Shown here piece by piece: positions 5,769 to 12,095 of a stretch of 12,095 nucleotides of DNA. The stretch is from CAZSPT01 sp964608895. GTDB taxonomy: Bacteria > Patescibacteriota > Patescibacteriia > 2-01-FULL-39-33. Below the pieces are notes generated by a model. It ran no database searches. It was not told where the DNA came from and saw only the letters and a list, made by a program, of their open reading frames with translations. The position numbers and the translations under genes are program-made. Position 1 is the first letter of the stretch. Each line of letters starts with the position of its first letter. The stretch is from contig CAZSPT010000025.1 in NCBI GenBank assembly GCA_964608895.1, positions 1 to 12,095 on the forward strand, written 5' to 3'.

Positions 5769-7349
5769 TCAAGCGATTGGAAGATTTTTCGGCGGCGAAG
5801 CCCGACCGTCTTTTTTAGAATCGGTTTTTGCCGGATGCTGCCCGGCCGAAGATTCTTCCTTTTCGGTTAAACCTTTTTTTTCTTGATCTTTTGAAATGAT
5901 TGTCAATGGTTTTTTCGGGGTTTCGGGAGTCGTTTCCGGAAGTGGCTGGGTTCTTTCGGCAAACTGGGCTTTTTTTTGAGAAGTTTTTTCTTTAAGCGGT
6001 TCAACTGAAGCCGCTTGATAAGGAAGACGGGAAGGCGGAACCGCTTTTCGGGATGTGATTTTTTCAACCGCCGGAGGTTTGGTTGTTATTAGATTCGGAA
6101 AATGCCAGAGACTGGCCAGCTCTTCAGTTGATAAGAGCATATTTTCAGTCGGTTCTTGATAATTATTTTCCCGAGAAATATAGTGGCGGAGAATTCGGTT
6201 CTGTTTCTTGGTGATTCGATACTTGGTAAAAAAGTAATCGGCGGTTGTTTTGGAGCGCTTCCCCGGTTTGAAAGAGTTGGCGTTGGCGGTATTATATTGC
6301 TGAATCGCTCCGATAATCGCTCCAACCCCTCGGCCTTTATTGAAATTTTCTTTTTCACCGAGGTAAACCATCCGAAATTTTACTTGAAACGCATGTTTGG
6401 AAGTTTTTTCTTCAATCCGTTCAAAAATTTTCCGTTCTCCCGGCGACAACTTAAACATTTGCCATTGATCGGCTTCTTTTTCTTTACTACTGTTGCTTAA
6501 ATCGGCTCCAAAAATTTCTTCGCCGATCATCGCTACTCCCGTCCCCAAAGCGTTAAACGGTTTTTGGATTTTATCCGACCAGCCTTCAGGAGAAGAATAA
6601 TCTTTACCTTTCATCTCGGTAATTATTTTTTTCGCCTTTTCACCCCAGCCGGGCGGCTGAGGAGTGACGATTAACTGCAACCAAAGTTGTTCGCCCGGTC
6701 CAAACCGACTCAAAACCTCCAATAAATCAGCCAAAGGGTCTAAAAAAGCCCGAGCCAAACCGTGTTCAAAATCTTGATAAGTTTTAATTGGATAGGGATA
6801 ATCTTTAACAAAGATAAATTCGGTTCCCCAAAGATCATAACGCTCATTCGGAAAAGTTATCTTCTGATAGCGCCGGGCATAATCTTCAACTTCGGTAATT
6901 TCCGCTTCAGGATATTGGGCGTAAATCGCCGCCTCAACCAAATCCCGAAAATGGAGCGGGGTTTGGATTAAAAATTGGACATATCCTTCCAAGCTGACAA
7001 TTTCAAAAGAAAAGCTCTCAGTGACTTTTCCTTTCCAATATTTTTCAACCAAATTGCTTGATTTATGAACAGCCGCCAAAGTGGAGAAAATATTTTCAGC
7101 CGCCTTAGGGCTTTGTTCGTTGTATTTTGGAACATCAATCGCCAACAGAACATGTTTCCATTTTCCGGCAAACTGGGCTTTGCGATTATCAAGCCAGAGG
7201 CGGTAAAAGGTAAAAACTAAAATAATCAAAAAAACAACCCAGCCGCCCTTAAAAAATAGCTGAACCGCGATAGTTATTGGATTTTGGGAGCTGAAAGCGA
7301 GAAAATTATTCCAAACTCCGGCAAAATCAATTTGAAATTCAATTCCCAT
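5769..7349 (-). CDS. Membrane-anchored protein of the Patescibacteria DUF8128-like family, partner of the ATPase
   Basis: A 526-aa protein with one strong N-terminal transmembrane segment (about 25-50, e.g. WVVFLIILVFTFY at 37-49) followed by basic residues (RLWLDNRK), so the bulk should be cytoplasmic. A long globular region (about 60-420) has the look of the family annotated DUF8128 in Patescibacteria. Recognisable stretches are LSRFGPGEQLWLQLIVTPQ (213-231) and LLSTEELASLWHFPN (405-419), the latter recalling a segment seen in TraG/VirD4-associated proteins. From about 423 a Pro/Lys/Glu/Thr-rich tail is probably disordered. No enzymatic motif is seen. The start ATG is supported by AAGGTG (7357-7362) 7 nt upstream. 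The ATPase gene follows after 24 nt, so co-translation and a physical complex are likely. It may replace the membrane domain missing from the ATPase (inference). The family name is from memory. Confidence 0.82.
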   Translation of the reverse strand: MGIEFQIDFAGVWNNFLAFSSQNPITIAVQLFFKGGWVVFLIILVFTFYRLWLDNRKAQFAGKWKHVLLAIDVPKYNEQSPKAAENIFSTLAAVHKSSNLVEKYWKGKVTESFSFEIVSLEGYVQFLIQTPLHFRDLVEAAIYAQYPEAEITEVEDYARRYQKITFPNERYDLWGTEFIFVKDYPYPIKTYQDFEHGLARAFLDPLADLLEVLSRFGPGEQLWLQLIVTPQPPGWGEKAKKIITEMKGKDYSSPEGWSDKIQKPFNALGTGVAMIGEEIFGADLSNSSKEKEADQWQMFKLSPGERKIFERIEEKTSKHAFQVKFRMVYLGEKENFNKGRGVGAIIGAIQQYNTANANSFKPGKRSKTTADYFFTKYRITKKQNRILRHYISRENNYQEPTENMLLSTEELASLWHFPNLITTKPPAVEKITSRKAVPPSRLPYQAASVEPLKEKTSQKKAQFAERTQPLPETTPETPKKPLTIISKDQEKKGLTEKEESSAGQHPAKTDSKKDGRASPPKNLPIA

Positions 7350-7440
7350 AATTTGTCACCTTGAGGAATATCGTCAATCAGTTGCTCGCCATTTCCGAAT
7401 AAAAATAGTCAGCAACCGATTTTTCAAAATTAAAGACGCT

Positions 7441-8610
7441 TTAGTCTTCCTTTTTTTCTTGATTTTCTTGGTTAACTAAAGTATAACGGCCATTTTTTAA
7501 CCGCTTAATATTTTTATTATTAGTCAAAGAGAGATAAACAGTTGATTCCTTAACATTTCGCTTCTCCAAAACTTTTTTAATAATTTCTTTTTTAGTCAAG
7601 GAATCTTCTTTCTCCAAAATATCTCTGATTACTTCGGAAACATTTCCTGGTTGATAGCCCCATTCTTTCAAAGCGTAAATTCCCCGGCCGACTAAGACGT
7701 ATTTGTCGTCCAAAATCAGCTCGTTGTGAACGGTTGGCGGATAAGCAATTTTTTCGTCAAATCCGGTCTCATTGATCGCTTTGGCAATTTCAGTAAAATG
7801 AAGCGGCCGGCCGCTTTTTTTTATTACTAAATAAATTTTATCATTGATTTTTCTCGGCCGGACAACCCCCCAGGAAAGCAGACCCCAATTGCCGAACAAA
7901 TCTTGACGGATTTCCCGAGCGGTTCGGAGATAATTCTCTAAAATATTGTCAACTTCTTTTTCTTCAGCTTCCCAAACCGCGGCGGCAGTGAAAATTTTGT
8001 TCTGACTTTGGCGATAAAAATCGCTTTTTTTGAATTCTTCCAGTAATTTTTTTAGATCAAGCGGCTGGCCGGCTTGATTGATAATTTTCGTCATTTCGCT
8101 GACTATTCCCTTCAAAAAATCCAAATCAGCGGAATCCATTTTCCAAAGATTATTAAATTTCCGATCGGCTTTTATTCGGCTAACCCGGTCGGAAAAAATA
8201 TGTTCCATTAGGAAAATCAAAGAATTTCTGGTTTCAGGATGGTCTTCCAGATAATTTAAAATATTGTCCAGAAAAAAAACTTCTTCCATTGTTCCGCCGT
8301 ACTGTTCCAGTAGTCTAACAATCACTTTTTCCGCTTCTTCAATCTGCTCTTTTAATTCTTCAATTTTTTTAAGCTTTTTGACGCTTAAATTTTCAATTTG
8401 ACGAACCCGCTCCCGGGTAATTTGATAGTTTTGACCAATTTCTTCCAAAGTGTATTTCTTGTCTTTTTCAAGTAAACCATGGCGTCTTTTAATAATTTCC
8501 CGCTCCCGCTCATTTAAATGGTTAAGCAAAAATTTCAGGGTTTCCACCGGGTTGAAATTAAGAAGATTTTTTTGAAATTGGTCTTTTCTGACTTGATTTA
8601 AAATAGACAT
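7441..8610 (-). CDS. Sigma-70 region 4 / HARE-HTH domain transcription regulator-like protein
   Basis: A 389-aa protein. Residues about 28-85 are a sigma-70 region 4 helix-turn-helix: LNEREREIIKRRHGL (32-46), TLEEIGQNYQITRERVRQIE (54-73), then a basic helix SVKKLKKI (76-83). This is the part of sigma that reads the -35 element. There is no region 2, so it cannot by itself melt or recognise a -10. A helical, coiled-coil-prone linker follows (85-130). Residues about 256-320 look like a HARE-HTH winged helix (PF05066 type): RPLHFTEIAKAINETGF (268-284), then VLVGRGIYALKEWGY (305-319). A second winged-helix repeat spans about 324-378 and ends GRYTL. HARE domains also occur in the RNA polymerase delta subunit, so an RNA-polymerase-associated factor is possible. 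It is the first gene behind a consensus promoter and upstream of the membrane protein/ATPase pair. No Shine-Dalgarno precedes the ATG at 8608-8610. Confidence 0.86.
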   Translation of the reverse strand: MSILNQVRKDQFQKNLLNFNPVETLKFLLNHLNEREREIIKRRHGLLEKDKKYTLEEIGQNYQITRERVRQIENLSVKKLKKIEELKEQIEEAEKVIVRLLEQYGGTMEEVFFLDNILNYLEDHPETRNSLIFLMEHIFSDRVSRIKADRKFNNLWKMDSADLDFLKGIVSEMTKIINQAGQPLDLKKLLEEFKKSDFYRQSQNKIFTAAAVWEAEEKEVDNILENYLRTAREIRQDLFGNWGLLSWGVVRPRKINDKIYLVIKKSGRPLHFTEIAKAINETGFDEKIAYPPTVHNELILDDKYVLVGRGIYALKEWGYQPGNVSEVIRDILEKEDSLTKKEIIKKVLEKRNVKESTVYLSLTNNKNIKRLKNGRYTLVNQENQEKKED

Positions 8611-8623
8611 TTACAATATTTTA

Positions 8624-8638
8624 CTAAATTTAGCTAAA
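8624..8638. promoter_or_regulatory. Overlapping palindromes in the regulator's 5' leader
   Basis: Two perfect 10-bp palindromes overlap here, CTAAATTTAG (8624-8633) and TTTAGCTAAA (8629-8638), between the predicted transcription start and the start codon of the sigma4/HARE gene. Another short palindrome, ATTTAAAT (8660-8667), abuts the -10. They could be an operator, but in DNA this AT-rich chance palindromes are expected. Confidence 0.25.
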
Positions 8639-8665
8639 AATAACTATTATTAAACTAATATTTAA

Positions 8666-8694
8666 ATTATATCAAGAAAGATTATTTTTGTCAA
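8666..8694 (-). promoter_or_regulatory. Consensus sigma-70 promoter of the regulator/membrane protein/ATPase operon
   Basis: On the minus strand TTGACA (8689-8694), 17 nt, TATAAT (8666-8671). Both hexamers match the housekeeping sigma consensus exactly with the optimal spacer. The predicted start near 8659 gives a leader of about 50 nt before the ATG at 8610. It sits directly behind the rnhA terminator, so it is a genuine operon head. Confidence 0.85.
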
Positions 8695-8715
8695 AAATTA
8701 TCAAAAATAAAGAGA

Positions 8716-8743
8716 AATAAAAAATAAGCTGAAAAATCAGCTT
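8716..8743 (-). terminator. Intrinsic terminator after rnhA
   Basis: A 7-bp perfect inverted repeat (AAGCTGA at 8726-8732, TCAGCTT at 8737-8743) with a 4-nt loop is followed on the minus strand by ATTTTTTATTT. It lies about 45 nt past the rnhA stop. The stem is modest, but the T-run and the position just before a strong promoter support it. Confidence 0.72.
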
Positions 8744-8788
8744 TAAATTTTTTAGCCTTAAAATCCCGGACAGAATCCAAATCAAAAT

Positions 8789-9190
8789 TTACTTTTCAAA
8801 CGAATCAAGTTTTTGATTGACCAAACGATCAGCTTCTTTGTTTTTATCGCGGCTGATATGATTGAAACTGATTTCCCGGAATTCTTGGGAAAGATTCCAA
8901 ACCTTAATAAATAAAGGAAAAATTTCCTTATTTTTAACTCGATATTGGCGGTTGATCTGCTTAACAATCAGCTCGGAATCAAGCAAACATTTCAAACAGC
9001 TTATCTTTTTTTTCCGGGCTTCAGTTAATCCGAGAATCAAGGCCCGATATTCAGCTTGATTATTGGTTGTTTTGCCAAGATATTCGGCAAAAGAATATTT
9101 TTTTTCATCAATTTTTAAAACCGCTCCGGCCGCCGCCGGTCCGGGATTACCCCGAGCTCCGCCGTCGGTATAAAGAATCGCTTCAATCAT
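8789..9190 (-). CDS. rnhA: Ribonuclease H (RNase HI family)
   Basis: Cleaves the RNA strand of RNA-DNA hybrids, removing primers and R-loops. The 133-aa protein is a single compact RNase H domain. The catalytic carboxylates are visible: Asp9 in YTDGGARGNPG (7-17), Glu47 in TTNNQAEYRAL (41-51), Asp71 in LLDSELIVKQI (69-79) and Asp121 in HISRDKNKEADRLVN (111-125), where His111 fits the loop histidine. The spacing and the NNQAEYRAL motif fit the short archaeal/Gram-positive-like RNase HI group, without a hybrid-binding domain or extra basic-protrusion insert. It starts 37 nt after recJ with no clear Shine-Dalgarno and ends before a hairpin terminator, so it is probably transcribed with recJ, another nucleic-acid-processing enzyme. 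Confidence 0.93.
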   Translation of the reverse strand: MIEAILYTDGGARGNPGPAAAGAVLKIDEKKYSFAEYLGKTTNNQAEYRALILGLTEARKKKISCLKCLLDSELIVKQINRQYRVKNKEIFPLFIKVWNLSQEFREISFNHISRDKNKEADRLVNQKLDSFEK

Positions 9191-9227
9191 ATATAGTGAA
9201 AATTATTTTGATTGGCTATTAAAATTT

Positions 9228-10967
9228 TCAATCGGCCGATGTTCTGCTTTTTTTTAAATCCTTCAGTTTCAGTTGGAGCTGACGGGAGCCGTTCCAAGTA
9301 TTAACAATTATTTCAAAAACTAAATCTATTGTATCATTAATTTTTAATTTTTGACACCAAGAAGAGAAATTAAAGCCGATTGCTTTCCAAAGCGGGCCAT
9401 CTTCAGGCGGAGCGACAGTCAGCTGGAGATGGCCGGCGGTTTTTCCGACCGCTCTAAAATTTTTAACAACCACTCCCCGAACAGCGAAAATCGGCTTAGG
9501 ATTGGCTTCGCCAAACGGCTTCAATCGCTCAAGTTCTTCAAAAAGCTCCAAAGAAATGTCTCCAAGCTTTAACTCGGCTTCAATCTTTAAAGTCGGAGTC
9601 AAATTAATTCCCTGAAGAGTTTTGGCGGCCAGTTGGTCAAAATGTTCGCGGAATTTCAAAAAATTATCCCGACCGAAGACAGTAAAGCCGCAGGCCTGGC
9701 GATGGCCGCCGAATTTTTCCAAAAACGGTTTAAGTTCCCTGAGAGCGGCGGTAATATCAAATTCCGGAATACTCCGGCCGGAGCCGAGATATTTTTCAGA
9801 ATCGGTTTGTTCTTCGGCAACCGCCAAAACCGGACGATAGTATTTATCCTTCAAACGCCCGGCAACCAATCCGAGTAGTCCAACCGGCCAATCCCGGCCA
9901 ACCGCCCAAATAACCTTTTTTTCATCCGGCCGGCCGACTTTGGCTTCAGCCTCTTTGAGAATCCGATCAGTTAGCCGCTGACGCCTGGTGTTGTTGTCTT
10001 CTAAAACCGCCAGCAAAACTTCAGCCTCTCCGGGGCCGGCGGCGGTCAGAAGATTAAAGGCGAGCGAAGCGTCATTAATTCGGCCGGCGGCATTTAGCCG
10101 GGGAACTAACCGCCAGCCAAGATATTCACTGTCAAACTCATCGGAAAAATTATTAATTGTTTCAATCATCTTGCGAAGGCCCGGCCGCTCCGTATTTTTC
10201 AGAGCCTCAAGACCGTATTTCACCAGCACCCGATTTTCTCCGAGTAGCGGAACAATATCGCCGACAGTCGCGATTGCTGTCAGGTCTAAAAACCATTTTT
10301 CAAATCCAGCCGGCAATTTCAAAGGAAGATTTTCCTCTTCTTGTCGGGCAATAATCGCCTGAACCAATTTGAAAGCGACTCCGGCTCCGGAAAGATTTTT
10401 AAAAGGATAGCGGCTTGATTCCAGCCAAGGATCAATAATCGCCAGGGCCGGCGGCAGTTCGGCCGGAGGTTGATGGTGGTCGGTAACAATCGTTTCAATC
10501 CCCCATTCTTTTAAAGCAGCAATCTCCTCAACATTGGAAATTCCGCAGTCAACCGTAATAACCAAATCAAATTTCTGACCGGCGATCCGCTCAACTGCTT
10601 TGGAATTAAGGCCATAACCTTCAGTGTCCCGAAACGGAATATAGCTGTCAACTTCAACCCCCAGGCTTTTCAAAGTTTCAAAAACAATTACAGTCGCGGT
10701 GATGCCGTCGGCGTCATAATCTCCATAGACCAAAACTCTTTCCCGTTCAAAAACCGCTTGAAGAATCCGATTAACCGCTTGATTGATATCTGGAAGAAGA
10801 AAAGGATCAGCCAGTCGGGAGGGATAATTTTCAGGATTAAGAAAATAGTCTATCTCTGATTTTTCCAAGAGTCCCCGATTGGCTAAAATTTGAAGAATTG
10901 TCTGATTAATTTCAGGAAATCTTTTTTGAAACTCTTCGGTAATTTTTGGAAAAAATTCCCAATTCAT
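9228..10967 (-). CDS. recJ: Single-stranded-DNA-specific exonuclease RecJ
   Basis: 5'-3' exonuclease acting on single-stranded DNA in recombination, mismatch and base-excision repair. It is 579 aa, normal for RecJ. The DHH domain shows the metal-binding motifs VYGDYDADGITA (80-91), ITVDCGISN (137-145), VTDHHQP (161-167) and GDIVPL (236-241), plus the RecJ segments LSGAGVAFK (192-200) and PRLNAAGRI (289-297). The DHHA1 domain has GSGRSIPEFDI (395-405) and FGGHRQACGF (419-428). The remainder (about 455-575) is the C-terminal OB-fold region. The N-terminal RFPEINQTILQILANRG (16-32) is typical of the family. All key residues appear intact. It ends in TGA, showing that TGA is a stop here. There is no evident Shine-Dalgarno before the ATG. 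The 131-nt gap to lepA holds a small gene on the opposite strand, and I see no confident minus-strand promoter there. Confidence 0.96.
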   Translation of the reverse strand: MNWEFFPKITEEFQKRFPEINQTILQILANRGLLEKSEIDYFLNPENYPSRLADPFLLPDINQAVNRILQAVFERERVLVYGDYDADGITATVIVFETLKSLGVEVDSYIPFRDTEGYGLNSKAVERIAGQKFDLVITVDCGISNVEEIAALKEWGIETIVTDHHQPPAELPPALAIIDPWLESSRYPFKNLSGAGVAFKLVQAIIARQEEENLPLKLPAGFEKWFLDLTAIATVGDIVPLLGENRVLVKYGLEALKNTERPGLRKMIETINNFSDEFDSEYLGWRLVPRLNAAGRINDASLAFNLLTAAGPGEAEVLLAVLEDNNTRRQRLTDRILKEAEAKVGRPDEKKVIWAVGRDWPVGLLGLVAGRLKDKYYRPVLAVAEEQTDSEKYLGSGRSIPEFDITAALRELKPFLEKFGGHRQACGFTVFGRDNFLKFREHFDQLAAKTLQGINLTPTLKIEAELKLGDISLELFEELERLKPFGEANPKPIFAVRGVVVKNFRAVGKTAGHLQLTVAPPEDGPLWKAIGFNFSSWCQKLKINDTIDLVFEIIVNTWNGSRQLQLKLKDLKKSRTSAD

Positions 10968-10972
10968 GATTT

Positions 10973-11001
10973 TTGGAATTTTTTAAACTTTTGGGTATAA
11001 T
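10973..11001 (+). promoter_or_regulatory. Sigma-70-type promoter of the small membrane peptide gene
   Basis: TTGGAA (10973-10978), a 17-nt spacer and a perfect TATAAT (10996-11001). The predicted start at about 11008-11009 coincides with the ATG at 11009, so the transcript should be leaderless. This pairing supports the short ORF being a real gene. Confidence 0.6.
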
Positions 11002-11008
11002 GACAAAG

Positions 11009-11110
11009 ATGAAAAAAAATAAAAAGTTGCTAAAAATTATTTGGCTGGTTGTTGCCGCGATAATGATTATTTCAATGATTCTTTTTACAACCGCGCCACT
11101 ATTCTATTGA
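11009..11110 (+). CDS. 33-residue single-pass membrane peptide, function unknown
   Basis: The only plus-strand gene supported in the window. The peptide has a Lys-rich start MKKNKKLLK (1-9), a hydrophobic helix of about 20 residues (IIWLVVAAIMIISMILF, 10-26) and a short TTAPLFY tail (27-33). The positive-inside rule predicts the N-terminus in the cytoplasm. It resembles in shape the tiny one-TM proteins of Firmicutes such as Prli42, but I cannot claim homology. It runs opposite to both neighbours, and its last 12 bases overlap the lepA 3' end convergently. Support comes from the well-placed promoter whose start point is at the ATG. Against it are the small size and the AT-rich composition, which favours hydrophobic codons by chance. 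Confidence 0.55.
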   Translation: MKKNKKLLKIIWLVVAAIMIISMILFTTAPLFY

Positions 11111-12095
11111 CTGGCCGCCTTTAAGAACCGCCAAAAAAGCGTCCGGAGGAATTTCCGCTTTTCCTTTAGTGGTCATTTTTTTCTTTCCCCGCCGCTGGTT
11201 GTCAAGCAATTTTTGACGTCGACTCCAATCACCGCCGTAAAGTTTGGCGGTAACATCTTTCCGAAGAGCCGAAAGTCGCTCGGCGGCGACAATTTTTCCG
11301 CCAACCGCCGCCTGAATTTTAATTGGAAACTGCCGCCGGGGCAGTTTTTCTTTTAAGGTTTTGACCACTCGGCGGCCGACAATTTCGGCTTGATCGCGAT
11401 AAACAATCAGCGACAGAGCGGGAACTTTTTCTTCAGCGACTAAAATTTCCATTTTAACCGCTTCAACCGGTCGGTATTCAAGAAAATCGTAATTCAAGCT
11501 GGCATAGCCCGAAGAAACAGACTTAAGCCGGTCGTAAAAGTCAATAATCAACTGGCTTAAAGGAATTTCGTAATAAATAACGGCCGCTCGCTCGCCGAGA
11601 TATTCAGTAGTCAAATAATTTGCCCGACGGCTCTCGGCCAACTTAATTACCGGCCCAAGAAATTCTTTTGGAGTAAAAATTCTTAATTTCATAATCGGCT
11701 CGGCGATTTTTTCAATTTGGTTCGGCTCGGGCAGAGCTTCAGGATTGGAAATTTTTTCTATTCGGCCATTTTTAAGCCGGATCTGGTAACCAACACTTGG
11801 AGCGGTTACCACCACTTCCAGCTGAAATTCCCGTCGCAGTCTTTCTTGAATAATCTCAAGGTGAAGCAGTCCGAGAAAACCGCCTCTAAAACCAAAACCA
11901 AGCGCTGGAGAACTCTCCGGTTGATAACTGAAGGCGGCGTCGTTCAAACTTATTTTCTCAACCGCCTGCCGAAGCCGAGAAAAATCATCTCCGCTCCGGC
12001 AGAAGATCCCGGCAAAAACCATTGGCCGGGCCGGAGAATAACCGGCCAAAAGTTCGGTCGGTCGATCGGCTTTTAAAACAGCCATCACCATGTGC
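11099..12095 (-). CDS. lepA: Elongation factor 4 (LepA), C-terminal portion (5' end outside the window)
   Basis: LepA/EF4 is a ribosome-binding GTPase that acts on stalled or maturing ribosomes. Only the C-terminal 331 codons are present. The frame is open through the right edge, so the GTPase domain lies outside. Counting from the first internal Met (12091), domain III includes ARPMVFAGIF (21-30), FSYQPESSPALGFGFRGGFL (54-73) and HLEIIQERLRREF (77-89), with Gly where most LepA have Cys in GFGFRCGF. A domain V-like part begins EPIMKLRIFTPKEFLGPVI (131-149). The LepA-specific CTD shows VYRDQAEIVGRR (230-241), IQAAVGGKIVAAE (259-271), LRKDVTAKLYGGDWSRRQKL (276-295) and the ending EIPPDAFLAVLK (313-324). 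The presence of this CTD separates it from EF-G and TypA. It is the most upstream seen gene of the lepA-recJ-rnhA stretch. Confidence 0.97.
   Translation of the reverse strand, partial: HMVMAVLKADRPTELLAGYSPARPMVFAGIFCRSGDDFSRLRQAVEKISLNDAAFSYQPESSPALGFGFRGGFLGLLHLEIIQERLRREFQLEVVVTAPSVGYQIRLKNGRIEKISNPEALPEPNQIEKIAEPIMKLRIFTPKEFLGPVIKLAESRRANYLTTEYLGERAAVIYYEIPLSQLIIDFYDRLKSVSSGYASLNYDFLEYRPVEAVKMEILVAEEKVPALSLIVYRDQAEIVGRRVVKTLKEKLPRRQFPIKIQAAVGGKIVAAERLSALRKDVTAKLYGGDWSRRQKLLDNQRRGKKKMTTKGKAEIPPDAFLAVLKGGQSIE

Noticed and set aside
6156..6500. A 114-codon plus-strand open frame opposite the one-TM membrane protein gene
   Set aside because: It is the complement of a long conserved-looking gene, with Phe-rich chance composition and no promoter or ribosome site.
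3966..7349. A complete conjugative or type IV secretion island
   Set aside because: Only a VirD4-like ATPase and its membrane partner are present. No relaxase, VirB4/B6/B8, pilin, integrase or att repeats are seen, and the flanking genes are housekeeping.
7381..7416. Inverted repeat GTTGCT/AGCAAC in the gap before the one-TM protein gene
   Set aside because: It has a 6-bp stem, a 24-nt loop and no T-tract, so it is too weak to call a terminator or an operator.
7350..7440. Possible promoter (TTGAAA-17-TTTTAT) between the regulator and the membrane protein gene
   Set aside because: The -10 is poor, and the spacing between same-strand genes is short enough for read-through from the consensus promoter upstream.
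9988..10362. A 124-codon plus-strand open frame opposite recJ
   Set aside because: It is antisense to well-conserved RecJ motifs, its composition is a mirror of recJ codons (Arg/Ser/Pro rich), and no start signals precede it.
11042..11098. Imperfect inverted repeat (TGGC-GGTTGT against ACAACC-GCCA) with a loop of more than 30 nt between lepA and recJ
   Set aside because: It could end lepA transcription on the minus strand, but the loop is long, the arms are bulged and the following T-run is interrupted. It also lies within the small peptide gene.
11717..12076. A plus-strand frame of 119 codons opposite lepA
   Set aside because: LepA domain III and V motifs are continuous on the minus strand here; the plus frame shows no family features.
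1..12095. CRISPR array, tRNA/rRNA gene, insertion sequence or recoded TGA
   Set aside because: No spaced direct repeats, cloverleaf, transposase or terminal inverted repeats were found, and TGA ends recJ and the small ORF cleanly, so the standard bacterial code fits.

Overview
The window looks like chromosomal DNA of a Patescibacteria (Candidate Phyla Radiation) bacterium, most likely from the Parcubacteria or Microgenomates side. This rests on three things: a membrane protein resembling the family I know as DUF8128 next to a cytosolic VirD4/HerA-like ATPase, a sigma-region-4/HARE-HTH protein, and a CarS-type cytidylyltransferase beside a diacylglycerol-kinase-type lipid kinase. TGA works as a stop (it ends recJ and the small ORF), which argues against the code-25 lineages (Gracilibacteria, Absconditabacteria). 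Placement is by family recognition only, since no marker tree can be built here. Almost everything is on the minus strand. Genes are tightly packed and there is no rRNA, tRNA, CRISPR array, insertion sequence or prophage.

Read in the direction of transcription (right to left), the layout has three blocks. Block 1 is the 3' part of lepA (11099-12095), recJ (9228-10967) and rnhA (8789-9190), that is translation and replication/repair housekeeping, closed by a hairpin terminator at 8716-8743. Block 2 starts at a promoter with both consensus hexamers and a 17-nt spacer (8666-8694). It carries a sigma-region-4/HARE regulator (7441-8610), a one-TM membrane protein (5769-7349), a P-loop ATPase with a zinc-knuckle tail (3966-5744) and a small receiver-like protein (3467-3874), and it ends at a strong intrinsic terminator (3431-3459). 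Block 3 starts within that terminator's trailing bases with a TTGAAA-17-TATTAT promoter (3403-3431). It carries a CarS-like CDP-lipid synthase, a lipid kinase, mnmA and the 5' third of alaS, with intergenic gaps of 3, 1 and 17 nt.

One gene is on the plus strand: a 33-residue single-TM peptide (11009-11110) in the lepA-recJ gap. Its promoter places the predicted transcription start at or one base before the ATG, so the message should be leaderless.

Functionally, block 2 is the most interesting. It reads as a self-contained unit for a membrane-anchored, nucleic-acid- or protein-pumping ATPase, with a putative DNA-binding regulator at its head. Block 3 supplies two consecutive lipid-headgroup activation steps (lipid alcohol to lipid phosphate to CDP-lipid) and then tRNA maturation (MnmA 2-thiouridylation) and charging (AlaS). 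No intergenic stretch exceeds 300 bases.
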